From NCBI GenBank assembly GCA_023213395.1, contig CM041465.1, positions 83,645,741 to 83,709,740 of the forward strand: DNA of 64,000 nt. Reading direction: 5' to 3'. A program made the position numbers and the translations under genes. The stretch is from Cycas panzhihuaensis. Its lineage: Eukaryota > Cycadophyta. A model generated the notes under the pieces. It did no database searches and was not told where the DNA came from. It saw only the letters and a program-made list of their open reading frames with translations. This document shows, one piece after another, positions 1-12,100 of the stretch (its first letter is position 1; every line of letters starts with the position of its first letter).

Positions 1-344
1 AAGTGTTGTAGGAAGATCAACAATAATTTAACATGATTTAATTATAGTTTTCATAACCAAAGAAGTCATTATGATAGGTTATTGGCTGAAAGCAAAGTGA
101 CCTACTAGTACTTTAATGTTCATATCATATGCTTTAACTCAGGGGCACTTCCCTATTTAGGATTGCAGTTGGTTGAGTAGTGAATCTATCTAAGTAATCT
201 AGTTGGTCTCATTTTCCAATCAAGTTTATTATTATAGAAGATGTCTTAATAGTGAAATATAATGCTATGTCACTTTTTATATTTTCTTAAATTTATAAAT
301 GTTCAAGTTGTTAGAATTTAGAGTTTATGTTTGATAATTTGTTA

Positions 345-600
345 TGATGTAGTAAATATGTTCAACAAAAAAATATAAAGTATATATAATGAATGATTAT
401 ATCATGAGGAAGTTATACATGTAAAGGAATAAACATCAATATAAAGTAATAAAACAAATCAAATGTGTAATAAGCATTTAATAATTATTCATCACATGAG
501 AGATAATAGATTTATATATAGAAAATCTAATATAGTAAAAACCATGAGAATAGGTGGAGATTGGAGCTTTTCTTAGATATTGGAATGAAGTACATCTCTA
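345..600 (+). repeat. Dispersed repeat, copy 1
   Basis: This stretch matches 17262-17495 in the same orientation by eye. Shared blocks include the runs around TATATAATGAATGATTATAT, the AATAAACAT-AATATAAAGTAAT segment, the ATAAGCATTTA-TAAT segment and the GAGA-AATAGATTTATAT segment. Similarity fades near the AAAGTAC / GAAGTAC end. Family unknown. It could be part of an old LTR element whose two copies flank the LINE, but no LTR termini could be fixed. Confidence 0.6.
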
Positions 601-1393
601 AGTCATAGACTTTTCTCAAGTTCTCAAATAATGTGTATATATGTTTGTATTAATAGTCACCTCATAAGTCACATATTATTTCTCTTAAATGTTTACATCA
701 TCTAGTAACATATTTATATAGATATGTGTGCATAATCACATCTCTCAATATATTTAATTGGTGGAATTTTGAGTGGGTCTACATCATTAATATTAAATAT
801 CATATATATGAATAACATTACACATTCTAACATTCCTTCTTAATGTTTAATATCTTCAAATTACTATCTTTATCTTTAAGTCTTTAATTCATTGGTCTTC
901 AATGTCTTCATATCTTTATATCTACTAGATCTATAACCTATAATAAATCTATATCTATATCAAGTATTATATATTATCACCTATAATTTATATTATATTC
1001 TCATCATGCTTCTCTCTTACAAGTATTAATCTATAGAACCTATAATTAACCTATAGTCATCTATGATTAATAGTGACTAACTATGAATATCCAACCTATA
1101 AATATAAATTATCATCTATCAAACATTAACATCAATAAATATATGGAGTGTTTTCTTAAACATCTTTATATATTAATCTAGAAAGCTATTGTAAAATATT
1201 CATTAATTAGTTATCTAATAAATTTAAAAGTAATTACTAATACCTATATAAAACAATAGCCATCTATTAAAATACATGGGTAACCAACCTTTATAATTAT
1301 TTATTTTATAAGATGTGCTCCTTATATGTTGTTCATTAGTAAATAATAGTAGTATAAAATCTCTTACCTATTACATACTAGATTAACAATAGA

Positions 1394-1404
1394 ATATATA
1401 TATA

Positions 1405-1461
<57 letters not shown>
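1394..1461. repeat. Compound (TA)n(GA)n microsatellite
   Basis: A TA dinucleotide tract (about 1394-1437, with one GC interruption near 1406) runs directly into twelve GA units (1438-1461). Confidence 0.95.
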
Positions 1462-1867
1462 TATAAGAGTAACATCATTTATCTTACCTCTTAAGTATGA
1501 GAAAATATCTTATGTGCTACCTTTATTAGTACTTTTTCATATTTATAGATTTCTATTGATAATTATAAATCACATCACCATCATTAATAAACAATCTAAA
1601 CATGTTACCTCTAGGAATAAGTTAAACTACTTAGCCAAGACAAGTTAGTTATAATAAGGTAATATGAATTGTATATTTTTGTGTCTCTTATCATATATAG
1701 TGAGTCAAATTTCTAACTTATATTGGTTGGATAATATTAATAGATGAATTAGTATGTGAAGTATATAATATATAAGACTTCTTTCCTTGTCTCATAATAT
1801 AGGTAGAATTCTCAATCAATAACTTATCTCTCTAACATCAAATAATCAAAATAGATCCTTCATCATA

Positions 1868-2215
1868 GGTTAGGTGGTGTCATCTGTGACTTACCATTAC
1901 ACCAAATGCCCACAGGTGATTTAGGAGGAGGACTCCTCAGCAAGTGAAGCAGCCATAGTCCAACACTCCTTGGTGATAAGGAGGTTGCCATAATACATAT
2001 CACCTGTGTTATAATTCCACCTAAATCTAGGGTACATAGGGACCCCATCAGGGAAAGGGGCTTTTTCTGGTATATGCATGGGATTTGAACCTTGAACCTA
2101 GGCTCTAATACCACTCGTGACTTACCGTTGCACCAAAAGCCTATAGGTGATTTGGGAAGAAGACTCCTCGACAAGTGAACTAGCTATAATCCAACATCAT
2201 CATCATCAAAATAGG
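1868..2215 (-). mobile_element. tRNA-derived SINE, tandem dimer
   Basis: Read on the minus strand, 2121-2135 gives TGGTGCAACGGTAAG, an RNA polymerase III A-box type element. About 30 bases further, 2081-2091 gives GGTTCAAATCC, a match to the B-box consensus. Such a pair with tRNA-like spacing is the head of a tRNA-derived SINE. The segment upstream of and including the A box (about 2120-2200) is repeated at about 1885-1965, with a second A box TGGTGTAATGGTAAG at 1890-1904 but no second B box. The element is therefore a head-to-tail dimer whose downstream unit is truncated, with a unit length near 230 bases. The minus-strand open frame over it is an accident of the repeat. No poly(A) end or target duplication was confirmed. 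Confidence 0.65.
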
Positions 2216-3078
2216 TATTATTATTTATCAAACCAGTGTCCATATCTATTGATTAAAGAAAAGGTGTTTAAATAAGGTGGTGTATCATTTAATAAGTATG
2301 GGCCATTATCATAAACCAAATGAATAAATTTTACAGATTTTTATATCTTGCATTTCAAGAATATTCTCACATAAATGTTATATAAAATATATCTTACTTT
2401 ATATATTTTTTATCTTTTATAAGCCTTCAAATAACATAAATAATACTTTTTATGCGTATTTTTAAATGAAAATTCCTTTTTTTTTTTATCTTGTATCAAT
2501 AACATCATCATCATATCGAGAGCCTTTGATAACATTATAATATACAAAAGTATTTCTTAAAAATATCATAAAATGTAACTTTTGTGAGGTTAAGTACACT
2601 TTACTCAACTTTACCAATTAATTTTTCTATCATCTAATTTTTGAAATATGCCTTGTAACTATTCATTTTAACCATATTAAAACTCTCTTTCTAATGTAAT
2701 TAACGAGGTGAAAAATAGATACTCTAGTGAAAAGTTTCACACAAAAGAGTACTAATTTGTCATGAAAATTATGCAATCCTTAAGAAAAATGTTAAGCCCC
2801 TTTTGGCTAGGGTGCTTGGTCATGTGTTGTCTCTATGTGATCATTCATTGGAGTGTTAAGAGGCTTACAATTTTGTTTTTATAAATTTTATAATTTTTTT
2901 TTTTTCCTCCTTTTTAAATTTGCTCTTAAACGATTTAGCCCTTAATCACATGATACCTATATATGACTAGTTGTTAGACTGAAGGGGGCTTAGTGCATTT
3001 AAAATAATTGTTAAGTTGACTTAAATTTTTAAAATTAGGCATAATGTTTTTTTTTTATTATTATTATCAAATTTACTT
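2216..3078. other. AT-rich DNA, nothing recognised
   Basis: Low-complexity AT-rich sequence with several T runs (2477-2489, 2894-2906, 3047-3057). No open frame with family resemblance and no structured repeat was seen. It ends at the target-site duplication of the LINE. Confidence 0.7.
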
Positions 3079-3095
3079 ATGTAAAAATTTCATGG
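3079..3095 (+). repeat. Left target-site duplication of the LINE
   Basis: ATGTAAAAATTTCATGG matches the right copy at 15267-15283 (ATGTAAAATTTTCATGG) at 16 of 17 positions. This fixes the 5' end of the LINE at 3096. Confidence 0.9.
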
Positions 3096-3735
3096 GGATT
3101 TGGAGAACAGTCATTCTAGTTTTACCGAAGTGAACAGAATGACAAACGAAAGCGACTGTCTGCGACTGCTAGGGTTCAAACGGAGTGGTGGTAGAAGGTT
3201 CTGTGTGGACTGGGGTATGACGACATCCGTTAAAGGGCCATGGCAAGGTCATTAGGGCCCTACGCAAGGATTTAGTTGGGGTTTTCTGCCCTATAGAACT
3301 ACCTGCGAAGGGAGACGGGCTGGGTAAGGAGAAAAGGAGGTGCAGGTTATGGCGTAACCACCAAACAGTTTAGAGTTCTCAGCCTTGGCTTCTACCAGAA
3401 TGACTGTCATATTGTGGAGATCCGAAGCTATCAGGAGCAGGACGTTATGCCAAGTCTGCTCTATCTTTTAGTAAGTGCAACGTAGTGATGGCAAGAAGGC
3501 AATCTGAGATAGATAACAGCTCTTACTCAGAGATAGATAGGCCTCTAAAGAAGCCCAATTTAGAAAGAAGATAGGTACAGAGTGGTGAAGACAGATATAC
3601 AGAGGAGCTCCTGGCCAGTAGACCTATGATCGGGACCAAGAAATCGGAAAGGAAGATAATGATTAAATAGGTTTTAACTATGGTATGCTTATGCTCCCTT
3701 GGTTGGTACTTCTTTACAGTTTTTAAAATTTAAAT
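3096..3735 (+). other. LINE 5' UTR
   Basis: About 640 bases lie between the 17-bp target duplication and the first ORF1 start codon at 3736. The stretch is clearly less AT-rich than the DNA to its left, with several GGGCC / AGGG blocks, as expected for an internal LINE promoter region. No TATA box is obvious. Its left edge is fixed by the duplication. Confidence 0.75.
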
Positions 3736-5165
3736 ATGGAAATGGATTATATTCCTCAAAACCAAACCCAAATCCCCAACCTGTCACTAGGGAAATCTTA
3801 CCGTGATGTACTGAAATCAAATGAGGAGGAAACTTTCGACCTAACACCAGTGGTTGTCGATAACAAGGTTAGATTGAAAATACCCCAAGCTCTTATGGAG
3901 AAAACTGAGAAACTTTGGGAGAATTACCTTGTTGGCAGATTCTCTGGTCCTAGACCAGGTCTGGAGACTATAAGGAGCTGGACGAGGACTAAATAGAAAA
4001 TGGTGTGTAGCGTGGAAGTAATAGCCATGCCTAAGGGCTGTGTGCTATCCAAATTCTCTTCTTATGAAGATATGTCTAGTATTCTGCTAAGGGCTCCATG
4101 GATGTTTGATAGGAAAGCCTTGTCTCTCGAGAAATGGCACAGGGACTTTGATCCCTCTATTCCCAAAATCAAACAAGCCCCTATATGGATTCAACTCCTG
4201 GGCCTCCCATTATACCATTGGAACCCTGAAGTATTTAAAGGTATAGCAAAAGCGGTGGGTCCTCTTTTAGTAGTTGATTCTGCAACAAAGAACAGGAGCA
4301 GACTCATTAATGCTAGAATATGTGCTTTAATACAACTTGACAAACCCCTCCTGGATGATATTTGGATAGATATGATGGATGGGAGCTGGGTGCAATCGCT
4401 GATCTATGAAATGGAGCATCTAAGATGCTCCACCTGTAGAAACTTGGGGCACCTGCCCCAAAAATGCCTAGGGGTCCAACCTCCGAAGGATGAGAATATA
4501 AAGGGACCCTCAGAACCAAACCCCTAGGAAAAGAAGGAAAAGGAATAAGAGGTGGTACCGGAACATACAGGTCATATGGAGGTAGTAGAGACCCCTCTTG
4601 GGAACCTGGGTTTTTATCCCAATGAGGAGGATACACTCCTAGAGGAAGGAGAGCAAGTTGTAAAGACTCTTCTAGCCCCAGGTAGCCAGGTAGGCGTGGA
4701 CGATACAGGGTTCCTTCCCCTATTGTGACTGCCGCTAAGATATAAACTATCCTCCATGAACCACAGCGGACAAGGGATAAGCAAGTCGCGAGGAGATTAG
4801 GTTTGTCCCCCTCCATAGATGTTGAAGATGTACCTAAAGAATTTGAGAATTAGAGGTAGCTGGCTAGGGTTGAGGAGTTAGTGATGCCCATATTGGAGGA
4901 CTTAGGAGAGCCAGACCTAGATCCATCACCATAACCAATTATGTCCTAAAAAAAATAGCCATATGTGGGAGCTAAGAAGAAGGTAGGGAGGCCACCTTTG
5001 AAACTACAAAGAGAGAAAGAATCGATTGCCCAAGTAGACCAAGGCAGCCAAAAAACTCTAAAGGAAGTATTCCTTGAAGGGCCTACCCTTAGATCCAAAA
5101 CTGAAGCTAGAGAGCCTCCAAAAGGAGAGCCTGCTGAAGTTTGGAAGCAAAGGAAAAAAGGATGA
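3736..5165 (+). pseudogene. LINE ORF1 (gag-like RNA-binding protein), decayed
   Basis: ORF1 proteins of plant L1 elements coat the element RNA. From ATG 3736 the frame runs to a TAG at 3994-3996, replacing what is normally a Trp in this family, and continues in the same frame from 3997 to a TAG at 4525-4527. The residues encoded at about 4020-4420 resemble DUF4283 (PKGC.LSKF..., W.F..KAL.L..W). A CX2CX4HX4C zinc knuckle follows near 4426-4467 (CSTCRNLGHLPQKC). A linker with more stops (TAA, TGA, TAG between 4546 and 4800) follows. The last part is open in another frame (4965-5165), begins with a basic KKKVGRPP stretch and ends in a TGA at 5163-5165 that overlaps the ORF2 start. At least four stops and one frameshift make it a pseudogene. 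Confidence 0.85.
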
Positions 5166-7285
5166 AACTAATATCATGGAATATTAGGGGACTTAATGCC
5201 CCCTCAAAACAGAGGATTATTAGGGACTTGAGGAATAAATATCTCCCAGATCTAATATACTTACAGGAAACCAAACTGAATAAGGAGAATGGCCCAAGGG
5301 TTAAGAATAAATTTTGGAAGAACGCTGAAAATATTGAGATCAACTATGCCCAAGGAGCTAGGGGTTTAATGGTCCTATGGAATTTGTCGACATGGTCAGG
5401 TGAAATCTTCCTCGCTAAGAGGTCCTTTATATCAATACGATTAACAAATAAAAGTAACAACCTCTCATGGTTAGCCACAAACATTTATGCTCCAAATAGT
5501 CAAGAGGCCAGGAAGAGGCTTTGGGACAGATTATTGGAGGCCCACAGGGATTGCTGACAGCCATGGCTGTTGGCGGGAGATTTCAACTCAGCGCTGTCTC
5601 CAGGGGATAAGAGAGGTGGCACTGGTGGATGGACAACCAGAATGGGAGAGTTTAGTGACTTCCTACAGTAGGGGGATCTAGAGGATGTTAAGCTCAAGGG
5701 TACATCTTTTACCTGGTCAAATAAGCGTTTGGGAAACGACTTAATTCAAATTAAATTGGACAGGGTATTGGTCAATTATGACTGGATGAGGTGCTTTAAT
5801 GACTTCACCCTTAAGGTGATGCCGAGGACTAGCTCTGACCATTCCCCACTCCTACTTCAATTTTCAAACCTGGGTAAATTTATTGGGTCTCCTTTCAGGT
5901 TTGAATTAATATGGCTTCACCACCCAGATCTTAGGAAAAGGGTTAAGGAATGGTGGTGAATTCAAATCAAAGGCCACGCAATGTACAGATTTTTGAAGAA
6001 GCTAGATTGGGTCAAAAGACAAGTTAAGGCATGGAACAAGGAGGTATTCCAAAATATATATGAGCAGAAGGATAAAACTATCTATGAACTGAAAGCAATA
6101 AAGGACAGGATTGAACGGATGGGCAGATCCCCTGAGCTAGATAAGACAGAGAAGGAGCTGGTTGAGACACTGGATGAGATTCTCACCAGAGAGGAAATCC
6201 ACTGGAGATAGAAATCCAGGGCTCTATGGTTGGTAGAAGGTGACAGGAACACAAAATTTTTCCATATGACCACAGTTAAACATAGAGCTAGCAACAGAAT
6301 TACCAGTCTTCAAAAGGAAGATGGCTTAGTTGTTAGTTCGTCTGAGGGAATGAAGGAGTTGGCTAGTGAATATTTCAAGGACATATTCACCAAACCTTAG
6401 GATGAGGACATGGATAGCAGAAAGGACTTCCTAAACAATATCCCTAGATTGGTGAATGAAGCTCAAAATGTGCAGCTGACAGCTCCGTTCACTCTGGAGG
6501 AAGTCAGGGTGGCTCTCTTTTGCATGAAGAAAGATAAAGCTCCAGGTCACGATGGATTCTTCCCTCTGAGTTTCTTCCAAGAGGTTTGGGATATTATTAA
6601 AGGAGATTTTATGGAAGCTATACAAGAGTTCTACGCAAACAAAAAGATGTTGTAGGAATGGAAGACTATATTCCTTGTCCTCATTCCTAAAAAAGGAGTG
6701 AAAAGAATGGAGGAGTTTCACCCCATCAGTCTTTGTAATGTTAAATACAAGATTATAACCAAGGTCTTGGTCAACAGACTGAAGAGAATTATGCCAAACA
6801 TCATCTCCCATAATCAAGACAGGTTCCTTCAAGGCAGACAGATATATGATGGATATATTGTTATCCACAAAATAATTCACTCAGCTGTAGAAAGGAAGGA
6901 GCCTGTGATGCTCATCAAGATCAACCTCATGAAGGCCTTTGATAGGGTCTCCTGGGAATGCCTACTAGATTATCTAGAGGCATTTGGCTTTGGGGAACTT
7001 TAGCGGTCATGGATAAAGCTATGTATTAGCAATCTGCAATTCTCAGTTATTATCAATGGTTCATCTTCTAGGTTCTTTCTCGGCTTTAGGGGGTTGAGAC
7101 AAGGTGATCCCCTCTCTCCCTTCTTATTCATCATGATGGCTGAGCTGCTGGGTAGAACCCTAGAGTCTGCTAGGAGGCTAGGGTTCCTAAACGGTATTAA
7201 ATCGACATCGGGGGTTGGATAATGTGGCCCACCATCAATTTGTAGACGATAATATCTTTTTAGGGAAGGCAACTGTAAGAGAGGC
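5162..7285 (+). pseudogene. LINE ORF2, N-terminal part: endonuclease and reverse transcriptase
   Basis: ORF2 nicks target DNA and reverse-transcribes the element RNA. ATG 5162 overlaps the ORF1 stop (ATGA). Endonuclease (EEP family) residues are visible in order: WNIRGL (near 5177), LQETK, GDFNS (after 5570), and SDHSPLL near 5840. RT follows from about 6480: KDKAPGHDGF, IPKK, RPISL-like HPISLCN, the NLMKAFDRV block, GLRQGDPLSP near 7090, and F-V-D-D (near 7240), the active site. In-frame stops lie at 5555, 5669, 5957, 6209, 6398, 6653 and 7001. Most sit where relatives have Trp, Gln or Arg. The frame then changes (a TAA at about 7209 and a shift before 7215). Translation is cut at 7285 by the gypsy element and resumes at 13034 in phase. 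Confidence 0.93.
7281..7285 (+). repeat. Left target-site duplication of gypsy-1
   Basis: GAGGC here and at 13034-13038 is an exact 5-bp duplication, the usual size for Ty3/gypsy integration. Confidence 0.9.
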
Positions 7286-7896
7286 TATAACACTCCAAAA
7301 TATGGTCAAAGTTATAGCATGTAGGCATTCAAATGATAGGCCTCTGAATGAAGATTCCAACAGTTCAGATGAAAGTCAATTCCGACATCCCTATCAAAAG
7401 TTATGACCATTTAAAGATAGCCTGCCAGTTTTTTGAGAAGCTGTAGCTAACTTCTCATGATTATGTTGAGCGCACTCCTCCCTGCTCTGGCCGACTTCAT
7501 TTTGTCCCAGTTTATGCGCCTATATATAGGGACTTTGAGATCATTCGAAATCATCCATTGGTGAAGCTCTCTTCTCTTTATTTTCGGCCTCAAGGCAAGC
7601 ACAGATTTTCGGCCTTAGGGCTGCAATCGGGAGGATCCACCTCGAAGGGTTTGGCGATTGTGGCGGGCGATGCAGTACTGTTGGAACTCTACTTATAATT
7701 TGTGCATTCTTGTATCATATTTTTGTATTTAACCTATAATTGAAGATATACTTTTGGATCAAAAGGTGTTTGCCATTTGTGAATTTGATCTATTTGGGTT
7801 TAGCATTTGTGGACCTTTTTCTGTATTATTGTTACGTATGCGGGAATTCGCCTACTCGCTCTATTTTCTGTCCAATTGGGTAAAGGACTCGCTACA
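7286..7896 (+). repeat. gypsy-1 5' LTR
   Basis: It aligns along its length with 12414-13033. The 5' LTR starts TATAACACTCC where the other copy starts TGTAGCACTCC, so the TG terminus has mutated to TA. It ends GCTACA. It contains a TATA box at about 7521. Confidence 0.92.
7521..7530 (+). promoter_or_regulatory. TATA box of gypsy-1 5' LTR
   Basis: TATATATAGG lies inside the LTR and is conserved in the 3' LTR at 12648-12657. Position and conservation fit the LTR promoter. Inferred, with no transcription evidence. Confidence 0.6.
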
Positions 7897-7898
7897 AG

Positions 7899-7910
7899 TG
7901 GTATCAGAGC
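7899..7910 (+). other. gypsy-1 primer binding site
   Basis: TGGTATCAGAGC is the sequence complementary to the 3' end of plant initiator tRNA-Met. It begins two bases after the LTR end (spacer AG). Confidence 0.95.
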
Positions 7911-7992
7911 TTCGTTCCGAAGTGGGAAATTTTCACGAGGGGAAGGAAATTTTGACCCACCCTCCCACCCTAGTAATTCAGAAAGGACCAAG

Positions 7993-9124
7993 ATGAAATT
8001 AAGATCCAGAAAAATCAGCTCACAAAACAAAATGCCGAGGTCCCACAACTCAGAAGAACAAGCAGTAGAAACCTTGACAGTGGTCATGGAAGAACTTTCA
8101 CAACAAATTAGAAACTTAAACGGAAGATTGGATAAACAAGAGATAGCTCATCCGAAAGCAGAACATGATTCAGATCAAGAAATGATCGGGGAACCCGTAA
8201 AGTAGGTTTAAGGAAGGAATTATTTTTCAGCGAAGAAATGTAAATCAAGGAGGACCAAAGATCGCATTAGAAAAATTCGATCCAGAAAAAACACGGGACA
8301 TAAGAGCATGGCTACTTCAAATGGAAACATACTTCGAAGTAAACAAAACACCAAGCATAGATATGGTGCCCATTGCCTCCTTGCATCTCTATGGACGAGC
8401 CTTGAATTGGTATTATTGGTGGAAAAAGATGCAAGGACCTCAACAAGAGGAATGGAGAAATTTCAGAGTAGCTATCATCAACCAATATGAAGACTCTTGG
8501 TCTATGAATTACTTCGCACATTTGATAAGACTGCAGCAGACAGGATCAGTTCACGAATATATGGAACAATTTCAGATGTTACAATGTATGGTTACATCAA
8601 ACATTCCTCAGGAATGTCTAAGGGAGACATATATAAGCTCAAGGCCCCCATCGATTAGGGTATTAGCGCAACAACATGGAGCATTAGAAGACATCATAAA
8701 CCACGCTCGATGTGTCAAAGCTGAACTTAAAGAAACCAGGCCTACCTTCGTGCATAGAACGGATTTTGCTCCACCATCTAACACGAACTGGCAGAGGTCA
8801 GGAGTTAAATCAGACGCTCCACTTGCAATCAAGAATACAACGGAAAACTCCACGCGATAAGAATGCATACAGAAAGGTACTTGTTTCAAATGTGGAGGGA
8901 AATGGAATTGAGATCACCAATGTCCAGGAAAGAAGGTATTTATGCTGAATAATGAAGAACTGGAGATACCTGAACAAACAGAAGAAGATACTGCCCTAGA
9001 TCAAGAAGATAACAATGAACAGGATGAAGTTGAACTAGATGAACAACTAGAAGTCGATACAGAAAATGTTCAAATATCTCTGCAAGCCATAACAGGTCAA
9101 AGCACGGCACCTCAAACACTATAA
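7993..9124 (+). pseudogene. gypsy-1 gag
   Basis: The capsid precursor starts plausibly at ATG 7993 (KLRSRK...). A first frame runs to a TAG at 8203-8205. The main gag domain (Retrotrans_gag type) lies in a different frame from about 8250 to 8860, with the hallmark stretch A.L.L.G.AL.WYYWW near 8380 and W..F...I..QYED after it. A TAA at 8858-8860 precedes a zinc knuckle (CFKCGGKWN, then a TGA, DHQC) at about 8882-8925. An acidic Glu/Asp-rich linker (8942-9121) ends in TAA at 9122-9124, after which protease follows in the same frame. One frameshift and at least four stops break it. Confidence 0.88.
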
Positions 9125-12100
9125 TTTGAAGGGATGCTGAAAGGAGCCCTAATAGCGGTGTTAGTGGATAGTGGGAGCATGCATAATTTTATCAATGCAC
9201 CAATGACCCAAAAGCTGGGAATCAAGGTGGAACTATTAAAAACCTTCTAGGTCTCAATTGCTAACGGGAAGACGGAACCTTGCGGAGGATTCTACAGAAA
9301 CATCAACCTAAAAATTGGTGAGTACCCGTTGACATCCAATATGTTTGCAATGCAGATAGGAGGCGTTGATATAGTCCTAGGGGTACAGTGGTTACAAACC
9401 TTAGGAAATATAGTCACCAACTACATGACCAGAGTCATGTGCTTCTGAATAAACGACACCAAATACATACTACGGGGACCTAAATATCCACCAACACAAT
9501 TAGTGTCATCTCACAGAATGGAAAGAATCATGCGAAAGAAAGCACCCACATACATAGTGTCATGCCACAAGATAGAAATCCAAGAAATTCCAACGGAAAT
9601 ACATTACATCTTGGACGAATATAAACAAGTATTCGAAGAACCAAAAGGATTACCGCCAGCAAGAGATTGATTTAATTCCAGGAGCAGCACCAGTGAACAT
9701 AAGGCCATACAGGCATCCATACCACATGAGGAAAGAGATCGAGAACATAACTAGAGAATTACTTGCACACGGCCATATTTAGACTAGCATAAGCCCGTTT
9801 GCATCCCCAGTGGTGGTTAGCCCTAAGAAAGATGGCACAATCAGGATGTGCATAGATTACAGGGGATTGAACAAGTTGACTATAAAAAATAGATATCCTA
9901 TCCCCAGGATCGATGACCTACTAGACGAAATACATGGAGTGCAATACTTCTCCAAGATAGACCTCTGATGAGGTTACCATCAAATTCGGGTAAAAGAGGG
10001 GGACGTCCACAAGACAACATTCAGAACTCATGAGGGACTGTTCGAATTCAAAGTGATGCCATTTGGTCTAACCAATGCTCCAGTAACGTTCCAGGCCACT
10101 ATTAACTCCACATTCAAGGAATGTTTGAGGAAATTCGTACTAATCTTTTTTGATGATATCCTCATTTACAGCAAAACATGGAGAGAACATTTGGAACACC
10201 TGAGATTAGCCCTAGAAATTTTAGCAAAGGTTTATTCTTTGCAAACAAGAAAAAATGCTCTTTGGCCAACAGAACTCGAATACCTCGGTCATATCATTAC
10301 TCCAAAGCGGAATCAAGGTCGACCCCAAGAAGGTCCAAGCAATAATAGAATGGTAAGACCAAAGAATGTCACCGGAGTTCGTAGCTTCCTAGAGCAAAGG
10401 ATACCTCGGGAAATTCATAAGAGGATATGCTAACATAGACTCCACTTATAGATCTAACAAAAAAGGATGCTTTCACATGGACAGAAATGGCCAACAAAGC
10501 CTTTGAAGAACTAAAAAGTGCAATGGTAAGAGCCCCAGTTTTAGCAATCCTGGACTTCTCAAAACCATTCATCTTGGAATCTGATGCTTGAGGGTTTGGC
10601 ATAGGGAGTCGCCCTATTACAAGACGAAAGACCGATAGCGTATGAGAGCGGGAAATTGAATAATGAGAGAAAAGTTAAAGCCCATCTATGATAAGGAGAT
10701 GCTAGCCATAATGTACGCGATCAACCGGTGGACAGATGATTTACTAGGCGGTTCCTTCCAGTGCGAAACGGACCACGGCGGTCTCAAATACTTCTTAAAT
10801 CGAAGACAACATCGAGACGAACAACAAAAGTGGGTGAGCAAATTACAAATATTTGATTTCTCCATTGTGTACAAAAAGGGCAAAGACAATGTCATAGCAG
10901 ACGCTCTCTCAAGAATTCCAGAAGAAACTCACGCGAAACCAGCACTACATACAATATCAGTGGCTACTCCAGCCTGGCATGAGACATTAAAGAAGGAATA
11001 TGACAACGATCCGAAGTACAAACAATTGGTCGACAAAGTAAGGAAGGATAAAACTGGCTCATATGAGATACAACAGGGAATAATACTCAGGAAAGGAAAG
11101 ATTTGCATTCCTAGAAGATCAGGGCTAAAGGAGATAATATTACAAGAAGGCCATTCCACAACGACAGTAGGTCACACAGGGATTGACAAGACATACAGGA
11201 AGATAAGAGCTTCATTTTATTGGAAAGGATTAAAAATAGACGTTCAAAAGTTCGTGGCAGAATGTGATACCTGTCAACGAAACAGGATCGAATGCATAAA
11301 AATGCCAGGGTTACTCCAGCTGCTGCCAATGCCAGAACAAAAATGGGATGAAATATCCATGGATTTTATAACTGGATTACCTTGCTCTGAAGGAAAGGAC
11401 GCAATTCTGGTCATCATAGATCGCCTCACCAAATATGGCCACTTCAGAGGACTAAAATCGACAGCTAAGGCTAGCGACGTGGCAGAACTATATATGAAGG
11501 AGATCCATAGGTTGCATGGTTTTCCTAAAGCAATTGTAAGTGACCGTGACCCAAAATTTACTAGTAAATTTTGGCAGGATCTATTCAAAATTGCAGGCAC
11601 AAAACTCAAGATGAGCACATCATACCATCCTCAGACGGATGGGCAAACAGAGATTGTCAACAAATGCTTAGAAGGATACTTGAGAAACTTCTGCTCAGAC
11701 AAGCAAAAGCAATGGCATCAATGGTTACATTTAGCAGAATGGTGGTACAACACCACATATCATTCTTCAACAAAAATGACACCTTTCCAGGCTTTGTATG
11801 GCTATATGCCACCATCATTATTAACCTGGAATAGACCTTCACAGGTCCAGGCAGTCGAAGAACATCTAAGCAAATGGAGGAAACCATCAGCAAATTGAAG
11901 GATAACCTAGCAATTGCACAAAACAGAATGAAACAACAGGCCGATCTAAAATGCTTGGAACGATAATTTGAAGTAGGAGATTGGGTCTTCTTACGCCTTC
12001 AACCATACAAACAGATGTCCTTACAGAAAAGAAACAATCAAAAGCTAGCACCTAGATACTTTGGTCCTTACAAAATCACTTCCAAAGTAGGTGAAGTTGC

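Larger units (their letters stand above)
1..1862. other. AT-rich non-coding DNA
   Basis: No coding region is supported here. The stretch is strongly AT-rich with scattered short ATA/TAT runs. It holds one copy of a dispersed repeat (345-600) and a compound microsatellite (1394-1461), listed separately. Nothing else was recognised. Confidence 0.7.

Noticed and set aside
4313-4816. 167-codon open frame on the minus strand
   Set aside because: It lies opposite LINE ORF1, which has clear domain matches on the plus strand, and has no family resemblance itself.
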